Assembly: GCF_001280065.1 (NCBI RefSeq)
Contig: NZ_LGEA01000148.1
Span: 62,001 to 126,000 of the forward strand
Length of the DNA: 64,000 nucleotides
Source: Streptomyces sp. NRRL B-1140
Lineage (GTDB): Bacteria > Actinomycetota > Actinomycetes > Streptomycetales > Streptomycetaceae
Reading direction: 5' to 3'
This document shows, piece after piece, positions 1 through 6,853 of the stretch. How positions within the stretch are numbered: the stretch's first letter is position 1; each line of letters starts with the position of its first letter. The translations under genes and the position numbers were made by a program. The notes beneath the pieces were generated by a model. It was not told the origin of the DNA. It saw only the letters and a list, made by a program, of their open reading frames with translations, and did not search any database.

Positions 1-275
1 TCGACCAGGACGTCGGCACGGGCCGCGAGGTCGAGCACCTGATCCCGGCCCTCGGGTGATTTCAGGTCGACGACCACTGAGCGCTTGTTGCGGTTGGTGA
101 CGTCGTACGCCGGGTCGATCCCGAGGCCGGGGCCGCCCGGGCGGTCCACGCGCACGACGTCGGCCCCGAGGTCGGCCAGGAGCATGGCGGCGAACGGGCC
201 GGGTCCGATGCCGGCCAGCTCGACGACGCGCACGCCGGTGAGCGGGCCGTGTCCTGGCGTCCTTGCCGTGGTCAT
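1..275 (-). CDS. CoA-transferase family III / alpha-methylacyl-CoA racemase, N-terminal part (runs off the window)
   Basis: The 91 visible codons start with ATG at 275 and are cut by the window edge. The translation contains [36 protein letters not shown] and [17 protein letters not shown], the N-terminal Rossmann-like half of CaiB/BaiF family III CoA-transferases. The N-terminus looks most like alpha-methylacyl-CoA racemase, which inverts 2-methylacyl-CoA esters during branched-chain fatty acid breakdown. The catalytic Asp and the C-terminal half lie outside the window, so racemase and CoA-transferase cannot be separated. A 19-bp palindrome lies 17 nt upstream of the start. Confidence 0.85.
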   Translation of the reverse strand, partial: MTTARTPGHGPLTGVRVVELAGIGPGPFAAMLLADLGADVVRVDRPGGPGLGIDPAYDVTNRNKRSVVVDLKSPEGRDQVLDLAARADVLV

Positions 276-291
276 CCAGCCCCCATTGCTG

Positions 292-310
292 TGACACATC
301 TGATGTAACA
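292..310. promoter_or_regulatory. Palindromic operator candidate upstream of the racemase/CoA-transferase gene
   Basis: The form is TG-N2-ACATC-N-GATGT-N2-CA, a near-perfect dyad with a perfect ACATC/GATGT core. It sits 17 nt before the ATG at 275, where a bound repressor would block initiation. The cognate regulator is not identifiable. Confidence 0.4.
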
Positions 311-385
311 CCAGTGATGCTAAGAACGTGTTCCACTCGGCACAAGACCTGAACGAGCAAGCGCTTAGCAATCTGCCGGACGAGG

Positions 386-766
386 TCAGGCCCCGTCCAG
401 CGCGGCTATCAGCCGCTTCGGAGCGATGACGCGGTAGCTCTCCTCCACCCAGTCGCAGAGCACCTCCGCGGCCGGGGCGCCCTGCCGCTCCAGGGGGATG
501 GACACCCAGCCCGCCTTGCCCAGGCCGTACCCGGCGGGCTCGGCGCCCGGGCAGGCCAGCGCATGGGCGTGCGCCGTCTCGTCGGTGAGCTTCACCGTCA
601 CCCCCAGGGGGTAACTGCCGTCCTGGACCCCGAGGAAGACGAACACCTTCTTGTTGACTTTCGCGACGGACTCGCCCCAGGGGAACTCCTCGACGGCATC
701 CGGCAGCCCCAGCGCGAACGCGCGCACTTTCTCCCACTTCTTCAGGGCATTCCTGGGCACGGCCAT
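386..766 (-). CDS. MmcQ/YjbR family protein
   Basis: 126 residues, ATG start at 766. The whole length fits the MmcQ/YjbR family (CyaY-like fold, about 115-130 residues): an N-terminal helix, then [17 protein letters not shown], then [12 protein letters not shown] and a C-terminal [10 protein letters not shown] segment. Members are cytosolic and often called DNA-binding 'double wing' proteins; no enzymatic role is established. It stands alone between two unrelated genes, so the context gives no function. Confidence 0.8.
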   Translation of the reverse strand: MAVPRNALKKWEKVRAFALGLPDAVEEFPWGESVAKVNKKVFVFLGVQDGSYPLGVTVKLTDETAHAHALACPGAEPAGYGLGKAGWVSIPLERQGAPAAEVLCDWVEESYRVIAPKRLIAALDGA

Positions 767-857
767 CAGGGTCCTCCGGGCTCGTCGTCGGGCTCCGCAC
801 CCCTCACGCTAGCCTCGGCCACCGACAGCGGCACGGGCTGCACGACCGAGGGGTGTC

Positions 858-2036
858 ATGAGCAGGCAAAGCAGGACGGACCGTCCGTACGACATCGTGC
901 TCTTCGGAGCGACCAGTTTCGCCGGGGCGCTCACCGCCGAGTACCTGGCCGCCCACGCGCCGAAGGAACTGCGCTGGGCGATCGCGGGCCGCGGCGCGCA
1001 GAAGCTGGAGCGGCTGCGGGAGCGGCTGCCCGCCGACGCGGAGATCGACGTGCTGCGGGCGGACGCCCGCGACCCGGCCTCGCTGCGCGACCTCGCCGGG
1101 CAGGCGCGCGTGGTGGCCACGACCGTCGGACCGTACGTGACGTACGGGGAGGAACTCGTCGCCGCCTGCGCGGACGCCGGGACCGACTACCTGGACCTGT
1201 GCGGCGAGCCCGAGTTCGTGGACCTGATGTACGTCCGTCACGACGCCCGCGCGCGGGAGACCGGGGCGCGGCTGGTGCACGCTGCCGGGTTCGACTCGAT
1301 CCCGCACGACCTGGGCGTGTACTTCACCGTCCGGCAGCTGCCCGAGGACGTGCCGCTGACCGTGGAGGGCTTCGTCACCGCGGACGCGGCCTTCTCCGGC
1401 GGCACCTTCGCCTCCGCGCTGGGCCAGTTCGCACGGCAGCGGGAGATGGCGGCGGCCGCGCGGGACCGGCGGCGGCACGAGCCCCGGCTGGTGGGCCGGC
1501 GGACGTCGGCACCGGTGGGCGCTCCGCGGTTCGCCAGGGAGGTCGGCGCGTGGGCGCTGCCGATGCCGACCATCGACCCGCAGATCGTGCGGCGTTCGGC
1601 GGCGGCCCTCGAACGGTACGGCCCCGACTTCCGCTACCGGCAGTACGCGGCCGTCCGGCATCTGCCCGTCGCCATGGGCGGGGTCGCGGCGGTCGGCGCT
1701 CTGGTCGCGGCGGCGCAGGTGGCGCCCGCGCGGCGCTGGTTGTCGGACCGGCTCAAGCCCGGGGAGGGGCCGAGCCCCGAGAAGCGGGCGAAGAGCTGGT
1801 TCTCCGTGCGCTTCGTGGGCGAAGGCGGCGGCTCCCGGGTGTACACGGAGGTCTCGGGCGGCGATCCCGGTTACGACGAGACGGCCAAGATGCTCGCCGA
1901 GTCGGCGCTGTGCCTGGCCTCCGACGACCTTCCCGAGACGGCGGGTCAGGTCACCACGGCGGTGGCGATGGGCGACGCGCTGATCGGCCGGCTGCGCGCG
2001 GCGGGCATCCGTTTCCGCGTCGCGGCGGCCCGCTGA
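858..2036 (+). CDS. Saccharopine dehydrogenase-like NAD(P)-dependent oxidoreductase (trans-acting enoyl reductase type)
   Basis: 392 residues, ATG start at 858. The N-terminus has a nucleotide-binding Rossmann motif (DIVLFGATSFAGALTAEYL) and the conserved TVGPYVTYGEELVAACA and CGEPEFVDLMY blocks of the saccharopine dehydrogenase NADP-binding family. Mycobacterial relatives act as trans enoyl reductases in lipid synthesis. The C-terminal half is hydrophobic around residues 270-290, as in family members that associate with membranes. It is monocistronic here and the substrate cannot be deduced. Confidence 0.8.
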   Translation: MSRQSRTDRPYDIVLFGATSFAGALTAEYLAAHAPKELRWAIAGRGAQKLERLRERLPADAEIDVLRADARDPASLRDLAGQARVVATTVGPYVTYGEELVAACADAGTDYLDLCGEPEFVDLMYVRHDARARETGARLVHAAGFDSIPHDLGVYFTVRQLPEDVPLTVEGFVTADAAFSGGTFASALGQFARQREMAAAARDRRRHEPRLVGRRTSAPVGAPRFAREVGAWALPMPTIDPQIVRRSAAALERYGPDFRYRQYAAVRHLPVAMGGVAAVGALVAAAQVAPARRWLSDRLKPGEGPSPEKRAKSWFSVRFVGEGGGSRVYTEVSGGDPGYDETAKMLAESALCLASDDLPETAGQVTTAVAMGDALIGRLRAAGIRFRVAAAR

Positions 2037-2073
2037 AGGGCCGCTGAGGGCCTGCTGAGGGTCCGCCGGTGGC

Positions 2074-2220
2074 CTACAGCGGCCACTCGGCGAGGGTGTA
2101 GATCATCCCGGCGATCCAGCCGAGTCCGGCCAGGACGGCGAGGATCAGCCCTATGGTGACGGCCCGCTCGACGGTCTGGGTCGGGGCGGCGACAGGCTTG
2201 GGCGCGCGGTGCGTTGTCAT
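2074..2220 (-). CDS. Small single-pass membrane protein
   Basis: 48 residues from the ATG at 2220; a start 12 codons upstream is possible but would add an Arg/Gly-rich stretch. A short polar N-terminus (MTTHRAPKPVAAPTQTVERA) is followed by one hydrophobic helix of about 20 residues (VTIGLILAVLAGLGWIAGMI). Tiny proteins of this build are common in Streptomyces and unassigned. Function unknown. Confidence 0.55.
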   Translation of the reverse strand: MTTHRAPKPVAAPTQTVERAVTIGLILAVLAGLGWIAGMIYTLAEWPL

Positions 2221-2383
2221 GCGCCCCAGCCTGTCGGCGCGGCCGCCCCCGGACATCCGTACGGGTACTCAGGGCCGGTACTCAGATTCACCCGCCCCGC
2301 CCGGCCCGCGCTCCTCTCCCCCGCTTGAGACTTTCGGCCTTCCGCCTAGGGCGACCGCTCGAAAAGTCCCAACAAGGAGTTCA

Positions 2384-2404
2384 ATGAAACCCTTGAAGGC
2401 ATGA
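2384..2404 (+). CDS. Six-codon leader ORF (MKPLKA) coupled to the next gene
   Basis: ATG at 2384 follows a good Shine-Dalgarno (AAGGAG, 2374-2379) at ideal spacing. The ORF ends at a TGA whose first bases overlap the ATG of the 64-residue gene (ATGA, 2401-2404). The downstream gene has no well-spaced ribosome site of its own, so reinitiation after this leader is the likely route of its translation. No function for the peptide is visible. Confidence 0.4.
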   Translation: MKPLKA

Positions 2405-2595
2405 GATTCCTTCTGGAAGTTTCCCTGGACGACGCGGCGTTGGCGAAGGATCCGGCGGGCGAGCTGGGCCGGATCCTCAGGTACTGGGCCGGCAATCTGC
2501 GCCACTACGAACTCGTCCCCGGCGACGAGTCGGCGGTGTACGACTCGGAGTACCGCGAGGTGGGCCGCTGGCGGGTGGACGGTCAGGCCGAGTAG
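2401..2595 (+). CDS. Conserved small hypothetical protein
   Basis: 64 residues. Features include GELGRILRYWAGNLRHYEL and a C-terminal DSEYREVGRWRV, a pattern I associate with unnamed actinobacterial small proteins. No signal peptide, membrane span or metal site is seen. Its start overlaps the stop of a six-codon leader. Its last 13 nt overlap the 3' end of the converging endonuclease V gene. Confidence 0.65.
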   Translation: MRFLLEVSLDDAALAKDPAGELGRILRYWAGNLRHYELVPGDESAVYDSEYREVGRWRVDGQAE

Positions 2596-3275
2596 GTCTC
2601 CCGCAGCGCCTCGCGGCACAGCGCGTCCGCCCTGCGGGTGGTTTCCGGGAGGCGGTAGGCGGGGGTCAGCGCGAGGGTGTGGGCGCAGGCGTCGTCCAGC
2701 GTCATCCGGTGGCCGACGGAGACGAAGACCGGCTTGACCCCGGCCCGGGTTCGCAGGGCCCGGCCGACCTCCTCGGAGCCGGCCAGCAGGGGGGCGGTGC
2801 TGCCGCGCGGGGTGTCCGGGTCCTCGTGGGTGAAGGTGAACGGGTTCTTGGCGACGCCGATCGTGCGCAGGCCGGTCAGGACGCCGAGGTGGCTGGCGAG
2901 GCCGAAGCGGCGGGGGTGGGCGAGGCCGTAGCCGTCGCACACGACCAGGCCGGGCGGGCAGGGCAGGGCGTCGAGGGCGGCGAGGATCGTCGGGATCTCG
3001 CGGAAGGCGAGCAGCCCGGGCACATAGGGGAAGGAGACCCGGCCCACGGCCGTGGCCTCGGCGACGACCTCGAGACTCGACGCGTCCAGGACGACCGCCG
3101 CAGCGGCGACGACGTCCCGTTCGTCGTCGTAGGCAACGTCGACGCCCGTCACCCGGCCCGCTCCGGGCGGCGGTCCGTCCGCGTCGAGGATCACGCGTGC
3201 GCGCAGTTCGTCCTGGACGGCGCGGGCCTGTTCCTCGGTGGTGGGCCAGTCATCGGGGATGCGTACGGTCGTCAT
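2583..3275 (-). CDS. nfi: Endonuclease V (deoxyinosine 3' endonuclease)
   Basis: 230 residues, ATG at 3275. Endonuclease V cuts the second phosphodiester bond 3' of deoxyinosine in deaminated DNA. Family landmarks are present in order: the first catalytic Asp in GVDVAY, the strand-separating wedge PYVPGLLAFRE with the conserved Glu, the LVVCDGYGLAHPRRFG block with the second Asp, and SVGHRMTLDDA near the C-terminus. The length fits the family (about 220-230). It is monocistronic and converges on the small gene at 2401. Confidence 0.93.
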   Translation of the reverse strand: MTTVRIPDDWPTTEEQARAVQDELRARVILDADGPPPGAGRVTGVDVAYDDERDVVAAAAVVLDASSLEVVAEATAVGRVSFPYVPGLLAFREIPTILAALDALPCPPGLVVCDGYGLAHPRRFGLASHLGVLTGLRTIGVAKNPFTFTHEDPDTPRGSTAPLLAGSEEVGRALRTRAGVKPVFVSVGHRMTLDDACAHTLALTPAYRLPETTRRADALCREALRETYSA

Positions 3276-3337
3276 GGTGGCCTGAGCCTACGGGCTCCCC
3301 GGCAGCCGGACAGGGGCCCGGAGGTAGGCTCCCGGTC

Positions 3338-3631
3338 ATGTTCGTGCTGGAGCTGACGTACACCGCCCCGCTGGAAGCCGTCGACGCCGTGCTGGAGGAC
3401 CACGTGGACTGGCTCGACGAGCAGTACCGGCAGGGGGTGTTCCTCGCGTCCGGGCGCAAGAACCCCCGCGACGGCGGGGTGATCATCGCCGTCGCGGGGG
3501 ATCGCGCGCGGATCGAGGCGATCGCCGCGGAGGACCCGTTCGTGACCGCGGGCGTGTGCGCGTACCGCGTCACCGAATTCGCGGCGACGAAGACGGCACC
3601 CGCGCTGGAGGCCTACCGCGAGACCCTCTGA
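3338..3631 (+). CDS. YciI family protein
   Basis: 97 residues, starting at the ATG at 3338; an upstream in-frame extension has no coding character. YciI-type proteins are small ferredoxin-fold dimers with a conserved His-Asp pair, here HVDWLDEQYRQG, and the motif FLASGRKNPRDGGVII is typical. E. coli-type members have been proposed to act as small hydrolases or dehydrochlorinase-like enzymes, but the role in Streptomyces is not known. Confidence 0.85.
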   Translation: MFVLELTYTAPLEAVDAVLEDHVDWLDEQYRQGVFLASGRKNPRDGGVIIAVAGDRARIEAIAAEDPFVTAGVCAYRVTEFAATKTAPALEAYRETL

Positions 3632-3641
3632 GGCGCCCGCC

Positions 3642-3965
3642 TCACTTGCCCGGGGCGCGCTGCAGCTGGCTCTTGTTCATGCCGGAACGGCCCTCGACGC
3701 CCTTGCGCTTGGCCTCCTGGTACAGCTGGTCGTACGTGGGCCCCTGGGAGCCCTGCCCCGACCGCTGACCACCCCGCTTGCCGGAGGACATGTCCTTGGT
3801 GGAGGTACGGCTGGCGGTCTTGGACTCGCCGGAGCGGGCGCGTTCCTTGTTCACCGTCCGCGCGGCGATCTCCTTGGCGCGGCCGGTGCTCTCGCCCCGG
3901 TCCTTCGCACTTTCCTTGATGTGCTCGTACTGGCGCTCCCGCTTGGAGCTCGAACCGCGTGGCAT
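3642..3965 (-). CDS. Small very basic Lys/Arg/Ser-rich protein ('plasmid stabilization protein' of Streptomyces annotations)
   Basis: 107 residues, ATG at 3965. The N-terminal two thirds is low-complexity and charged (KRERQYEHIKESAKDRGES, ARTVNKERARSGES). The C-terminus, TYDQLYQEAKRKGVEGRSGM followed by NKSQL, resembles the short SAP/Rho-N-type helical motif used for nucleic-acid binding. Similar proteins carry the name 'plasmid stabilization protein' without strong support. A nucleic-acid-associated, possibly stress-related role is inference. Confidence 0.6.
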   Translation of the reverse strand: MPRGSSSKRERQYEHIKESAKDRGESTGRAKEIAARTVNKERARSGESKTASRTSTKDMSSGKRGGQRSGQGSQGPTYDQLYQEAKRKGVEGRSGMNKSQLQRAPGK

Positions 3966-4035
3966 TGCCGCTCACTTCCTTTCCCGATCAGTGAACGAGT
4001 ACCCAGCCTGCCAACGATCAGGGCACCCCGCATGC

Positions 4036-5148
4036 TCAGTGCTCCAGGCGGGCAACCCGGCCCTTCTCACCGGCGGCCCAGCACCCGTGGTCCCGGGTGC
4101 AGTCGACGGTGTCGTAGGAGCCCGCGTCGACGGTCCGCCAGGTCCGGCCGGCGTCCGTGGTGAGGTCGGTGCCGGTGGGGCCGACGGCGAGGGCGGCGGT
4201 GCGGCTGTGCGGGAGCCAGGCGACGCCCGAGCGGTAGGCGGGCGGGGGTGTGGCGGCCGGGCGCCAGGTGCGGCCGCTGTCGGCGGTGCGGGCGGCGGCC
4301 CGCGGTGAGGGCTGGTCGGGGCGGAAGTCGCCGCCGACGGCGAGACCGTGGGTGCGGTCGCGGAAGGCGAGCGCGAAGACACCCCGGGCGGGGTCGCCCG
4401 CGGGGAGGGGCGAGTCGGTGGCCGTCCAGGTGCGTCCGCGGTCGAAGGAGTGCAGGACCCGCGCGCGTGCCGCCCCGCCGGTGGCCAGCCAGACGTCCCG
4501 TGTCCCGGACGTCACCAGACACTGGCCGCTCGCCGCGAACCCGGCCTCGCCCTCCTGCGCGGCCGGCATCCCCCGGTCCGGCAGCACCTTCCACGTACGG
4601 CCGCCGTCGCCGGTCGACAGGATGCGGAGCTTCCCGTCCACCGGGTCGCTCATCGCGAGCCCGTGGCGGCGGTCGAAGAAGGCGAGGCAGTCGTAGAACG
4701 CCCTCGGGTCGGAGTTGCGGAAGGATTCCGTCCAGGTCGCTCCGCCGTCGTCGGTGCGGTAGACCCGGGACGCCTCGCCCTCTCCGATGGCCAGCACCAC
4801 GGCCCGGCGGGCGTCGAACGCCTCGACGTCCCGGAACTGCAACTCCCCCGCGCCGGGCGGCGACACGTTCCGCCAGTTCTCGCCGCCGTCGGTGGTGCGC
4901 AGCACGGTGCCGCCGGTGCCGGCGACCCAGGCGGTGTTCCGGCTGACGGCGGCGAGGCCCCGGAAGCGTGCCTGCGGGGTGCCGGTGTCCTTGAGTTCCC
5001 AGTGCGGCGAACGGTGCTCGGGCGCGTGCGCGTGCGCCGGTAGGGCGGTCAGGGCCGCCAGTGCCGCCCCGCAGACCGCCATGGCCGTCGCCCTGCCCCG
5101 CGTTCCTCCCGTCGGTCGTGTACGTCCCGTCCGTCGCGTGCTCCCCAT
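4036..5148 (-). CDS. Secreted BNR/Ycf48-like beta-propeller protein
   Basis: 370 residues from the ATG at 5148 (an ATG at 5157 adds three residues). An Arg-rich n-region and hydrophobic stretch ending ALTALPAHAHA predict a signal peptide. The mature part has repeated Asp-box/BNR motifs: VLRTTDGGENW, VYRTDDGGATW, ILSTGDGGRTW, VLHSFDRGRTW, ARTADSGRTW and DLTTDAGRTW. This is the pattern of Ycf48-like photosystem II assembly-type propellers, which in non-photosynthetic bacteria are secreted proteins of unknown ligand. Often labelled 'oxidoreductase' without basis. Confidence 0.75.
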   Translation of the reverse strand: MGSTRRTGRTRPTGGTRGRATAMAVCGAALAALTALPAHAHAPEHRSPHWELKDTGTPQARFRGLAAVSRNTAWVAGTGGTVLRTTDGGENWRNVSPPGAGELQFRDVEAFDARRAVVLAIGEGEASRVYRTDDGGATWTESFRNSDPRAFYDCLAFFDRRHGLAMSDPVDGKLRILSTGDGGRTWKVLPDRGMPAAQEGEAGFAASGQCLVTSGTRDVWLATGGAARARVLHSFDRGRTWTATDSPLPAGDPARGVFALAFRDRTHGLAVGGDFRPDQPSPRAAARTADSGRTWRPAATPPPAYRSGVAWLPHSRTAALAVGPTGTDLTTDAGRTWRTVDAGSYDTVDCTRDHGCWAAGEKGRVARLEH

Positions 5149-5288
5149 GCGCCTCATGGCGGGGAAGCTAGCCCGCCCCCAGGGTGCCGTCCAGATGGCC
5201 TCGCGGGTGCTGCCGACGGTGCGGTGGACGCCACAAGTGCCCTTGGAGGCACACAAGGAGAGTCATGTCACTCCGGTGCATGAACGCG

Positions 5289-5302
5289 GTGACAGAGGTC
5301 AC
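5289..5302. promoter_or_regulatory. Inverted repeat upstream of the SsgA-like gene
   Basis: GTGAC-N4-GTCAC is a perfect 5-bp dyad about 100 nt before the TTG start at 5405. It is the only clear symmetric element in the 256-nt gap between the divergent propeller gene and the SsgA-like gene. Whether it is an operator is inference. Confidence 0.25.
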
Positions 5303-5404
5303 TCGCATCTCGTGTGCACGGATTGGCTGATTCCGTCGTCTCTTCCAGTGCCCGGCCTCATCCGCCCGGAAGTGTCCGTCCAGCCGTCACAAGGGAGCAA
5401 GGCG

Positions 5405-5821
5405 TTGTCCATCGTCATCGAGCAGCCCGTGGAGGCCCGCCTCGTCGCTGCCGCGCCGCGTATGCCGAGCATTCCCGCGACGCTGCACTACGACCGGCGT
5501 GACCCTTTCGCGGTCCGCATGACCTTCCCCGCCCCGGCCACGCTGGAGGGCGTCGAGGTCTGCTGGACCTTCTCCCGCGAGTTGCTCGCCGCGGGCCAGA
5601 AGAGCGCCGAGGGGCACGGCGACGTGCGGGTGCGCCCCTACGGCTACGACCGCACGGTGCTGGAGTTCCACGCCCCCGAGGGCACGGCGGTGGTCCATGT
5701 CCGCTCCAGCGAGATCCGCCGGTTCCTCGAGGCCACGAGCGAACTCGTGCCGGTCGGTCTGGAGCATCTCCAGCTTGATCTGGACCATGGCCTGGCCGAG
5801 CTGATGCGGGACGCGTGCTGA
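5405..5821 (+). CDS. ssgD: SsgA-like protein (SALP), probably SsgD
   Basis: 138 residues from a TTG at 5405, seven nt after GGGAG (5393-5397); the longer in-frame reading upstream is not coding-like. SsgA-like proteins occur only in sporulating actinomycetes and steer septum placement, wall assembly and spore maturation. Family blocks are LHYDRRDPFAVRMTF, VCWTFSRELLAAG, GDVRVRPYGYDRTVLEF and an acidic C-terminal LEHLQLDLDHGLAELM. The start MSIVIEQ-like sequence and location near the laccase and pca genes suggest SsgD (which I recall as SCO6722) rather than SsgA or SsgB; that assignment rests on memory of synteny. Confidence 0.8.
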   Translation: MSIVIEQPVEARLVAAAPRMPSIPATLHYDRRDPFAVRMTFPAPATLEGVEVCWTFSRELLAAGQKSAEGHGDVRVRPYGYDRTVLEFHAPEGTAVVHVRSSEIRRFLEATSELVPVGLEHLQLDLDHGLAELMRDAC

Positions 5822-5893
5822 GCCGACGGTCTCGAGCCGGCAGGCGCCGCCTGTTCCGTCGCGGCCGGCCGTCACGCCACCGGGCACGGCGCA

Positions 5894-6544
5894 TCATCCT
5901 CGGGCAGCTGCCGGATCCGGTGACCTCCCCGCGGTGACCGCCGCGGTGACCTCGCGGACGATGCGTCCCGATCCGGGCGTCGCCGCTGCGGCCCGCTCGG
6001 TCAGTTCCCGGGTGCGGTGTTCGGGGGTGCTCTCCGCGAAGAGGCCCGCGGCGGCAGCGAGGACGGCGACCGCCGCGTCGCGAGCGGAGATCCCGGCGGG
6101 CAGCGGCCCCCGGAGGACCTGCCGGGTCTCCTCCCGCAGCGCCGCCACGACGGTGGTGCGTTCCAGCGCGTACTCCACGGACGGGAGCACCCCGAGCACC
6201 CGGCGCTTCTCCGCCCGCAGGCAGCCCTCGGCCACCAACTGTTCCCGCACGGCGTCGGAGGTCACCCGCGCCCGCAGCGTCACCCAGGTCCGCCAGGGGT
6301 GCGGGCAGGACTCGCGGACGAGCTCCAGCAGCCCGTCGAGGACCGGGTCACCCGCGCTCGCGTCCAGGTCCACCGGCGTGGCGATACCGTCCACGTCGGT
6401 CAGCAGCCCGCGCTGGGCCAGCTCGACGAGGGCACCGGCCCGGACCAGGCCCGGCCACGGCACGGTGCGGCCGGCCGCGGGACGTGCGGCGTCCCAGGCC
6501 AGCAGGCAGAGCCGGGCCGGCAGCGAGAGCGGGCCGTGCGGCAC
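5894..6544 (-). CDS. GPP34 (GOLPH3-like) family phosphoprotein
   Basis: 216 residues, GTG at 6544 with a good ribosome site GAGGAGG. Bacterial GPP34 proteins share the helical fold of eukaryotic GOLPH3, which binds phosphatidylinositol-4-phosphate. Typical parts are the N-terminal SLPARLCLLAWD, RAGALVELAQRGLL and the Arg-rich RRVLGVLPSVEYAL segment, and a helical C-terminal half. Streptomyces has many paralogues of unknown function, some linked to development. It is divergent from the ABC-F operon. Confidence 0.8.
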   Translation of the reverse strand: MPHGPLSLPARLCLLAWDAARPAAGRTVPWPGLVRAGALVELAQRGLLTDVDGIATPVDLDASAGDPVLDGLLELVRESCPHPWRTWVTLRARVTSDAVREQLVAEGCLRAEKRRVLGVLPSVEYALERTTVVAALREETRQVLRGPLPAGISARDAAVAVLAAAAGLFAESTPEHRTRELTERAAAATPGSGRIVREVTAAVTAGRSPDPAAARG

Positions 6545-6577
6545 GGGAGGCCTCCTCGAAGCGGGACGATCGGGTTG

Positions 6578-6618
6578 CGCGTAAATGCGTTGACAGGCTC
6601 ACAGCGCCTTCATACGGT
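6578..6618 (+). promoter_or_regulatory. WhiB7/WblC-like sigma-HrdB promoter of the ABC-F operon
   Basis: The -35 TTGACA (6590-6595) and -10 TACGGT (6613-6618) are separated by exactly 17 nt. A TAAAT tract ends 3 nt before the -35. WhiB7/WblC-dependent promoters of intrinsic resistance genes are defined by an AT-rich tract about 3 bp upstream of the -35, so the arrangement fits. Transcription would start near 6625, giving a leader of about 230 nt. Confidence 0.6.
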
Positions 6619-6624
6619 GTACGA

Positions 6625-6853
6625 GTCCTGTTGCCGCCGATTGGAGAAGGACGTTGCTCGTCTGAGGTCCTGAGACACCGCGTCACATCCCTCTGTGGTG
6701 TGCGCTGCGTGCGACCTCGGCGTTCGAGCCGTCCTCCCGGTGCAGGGCATTTTTCATGTCCGTGGCGTACCCATGGAGCCTCCTCCCCCCGGTCGCAGGT
6801 GTCTCGACACGCGTTTGCCCCTGACCGCTTCGAGCAACCGCGAATGAGGCTCC
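6625..6853 (+). promoter_or_regulatory. Leader region with a putative ribosome-dependent attenuator of the ABC-F gene
   Basis: The untranslated leader holds a 24-residue ORF (6773-6847; begins MEPPPPGRRC) whose TGA overlaps the GAGG ribosome site of the ABC-F gene. The 11 nt at 6772-6782 are perfectly complementary to 6846-6856, which contain that GAGG and the ABC-F start codon. Pairing would hide the start; a ribosome held on the four consecutive proline codons would keep it open. A second, overlapping leader ORF (6756-6824, begins MSVAYPW) has an AGGG-type site. A run of five T (6750-6754) lies upstream. No clear intrinsic terminator was found. Confidence 0.5.
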
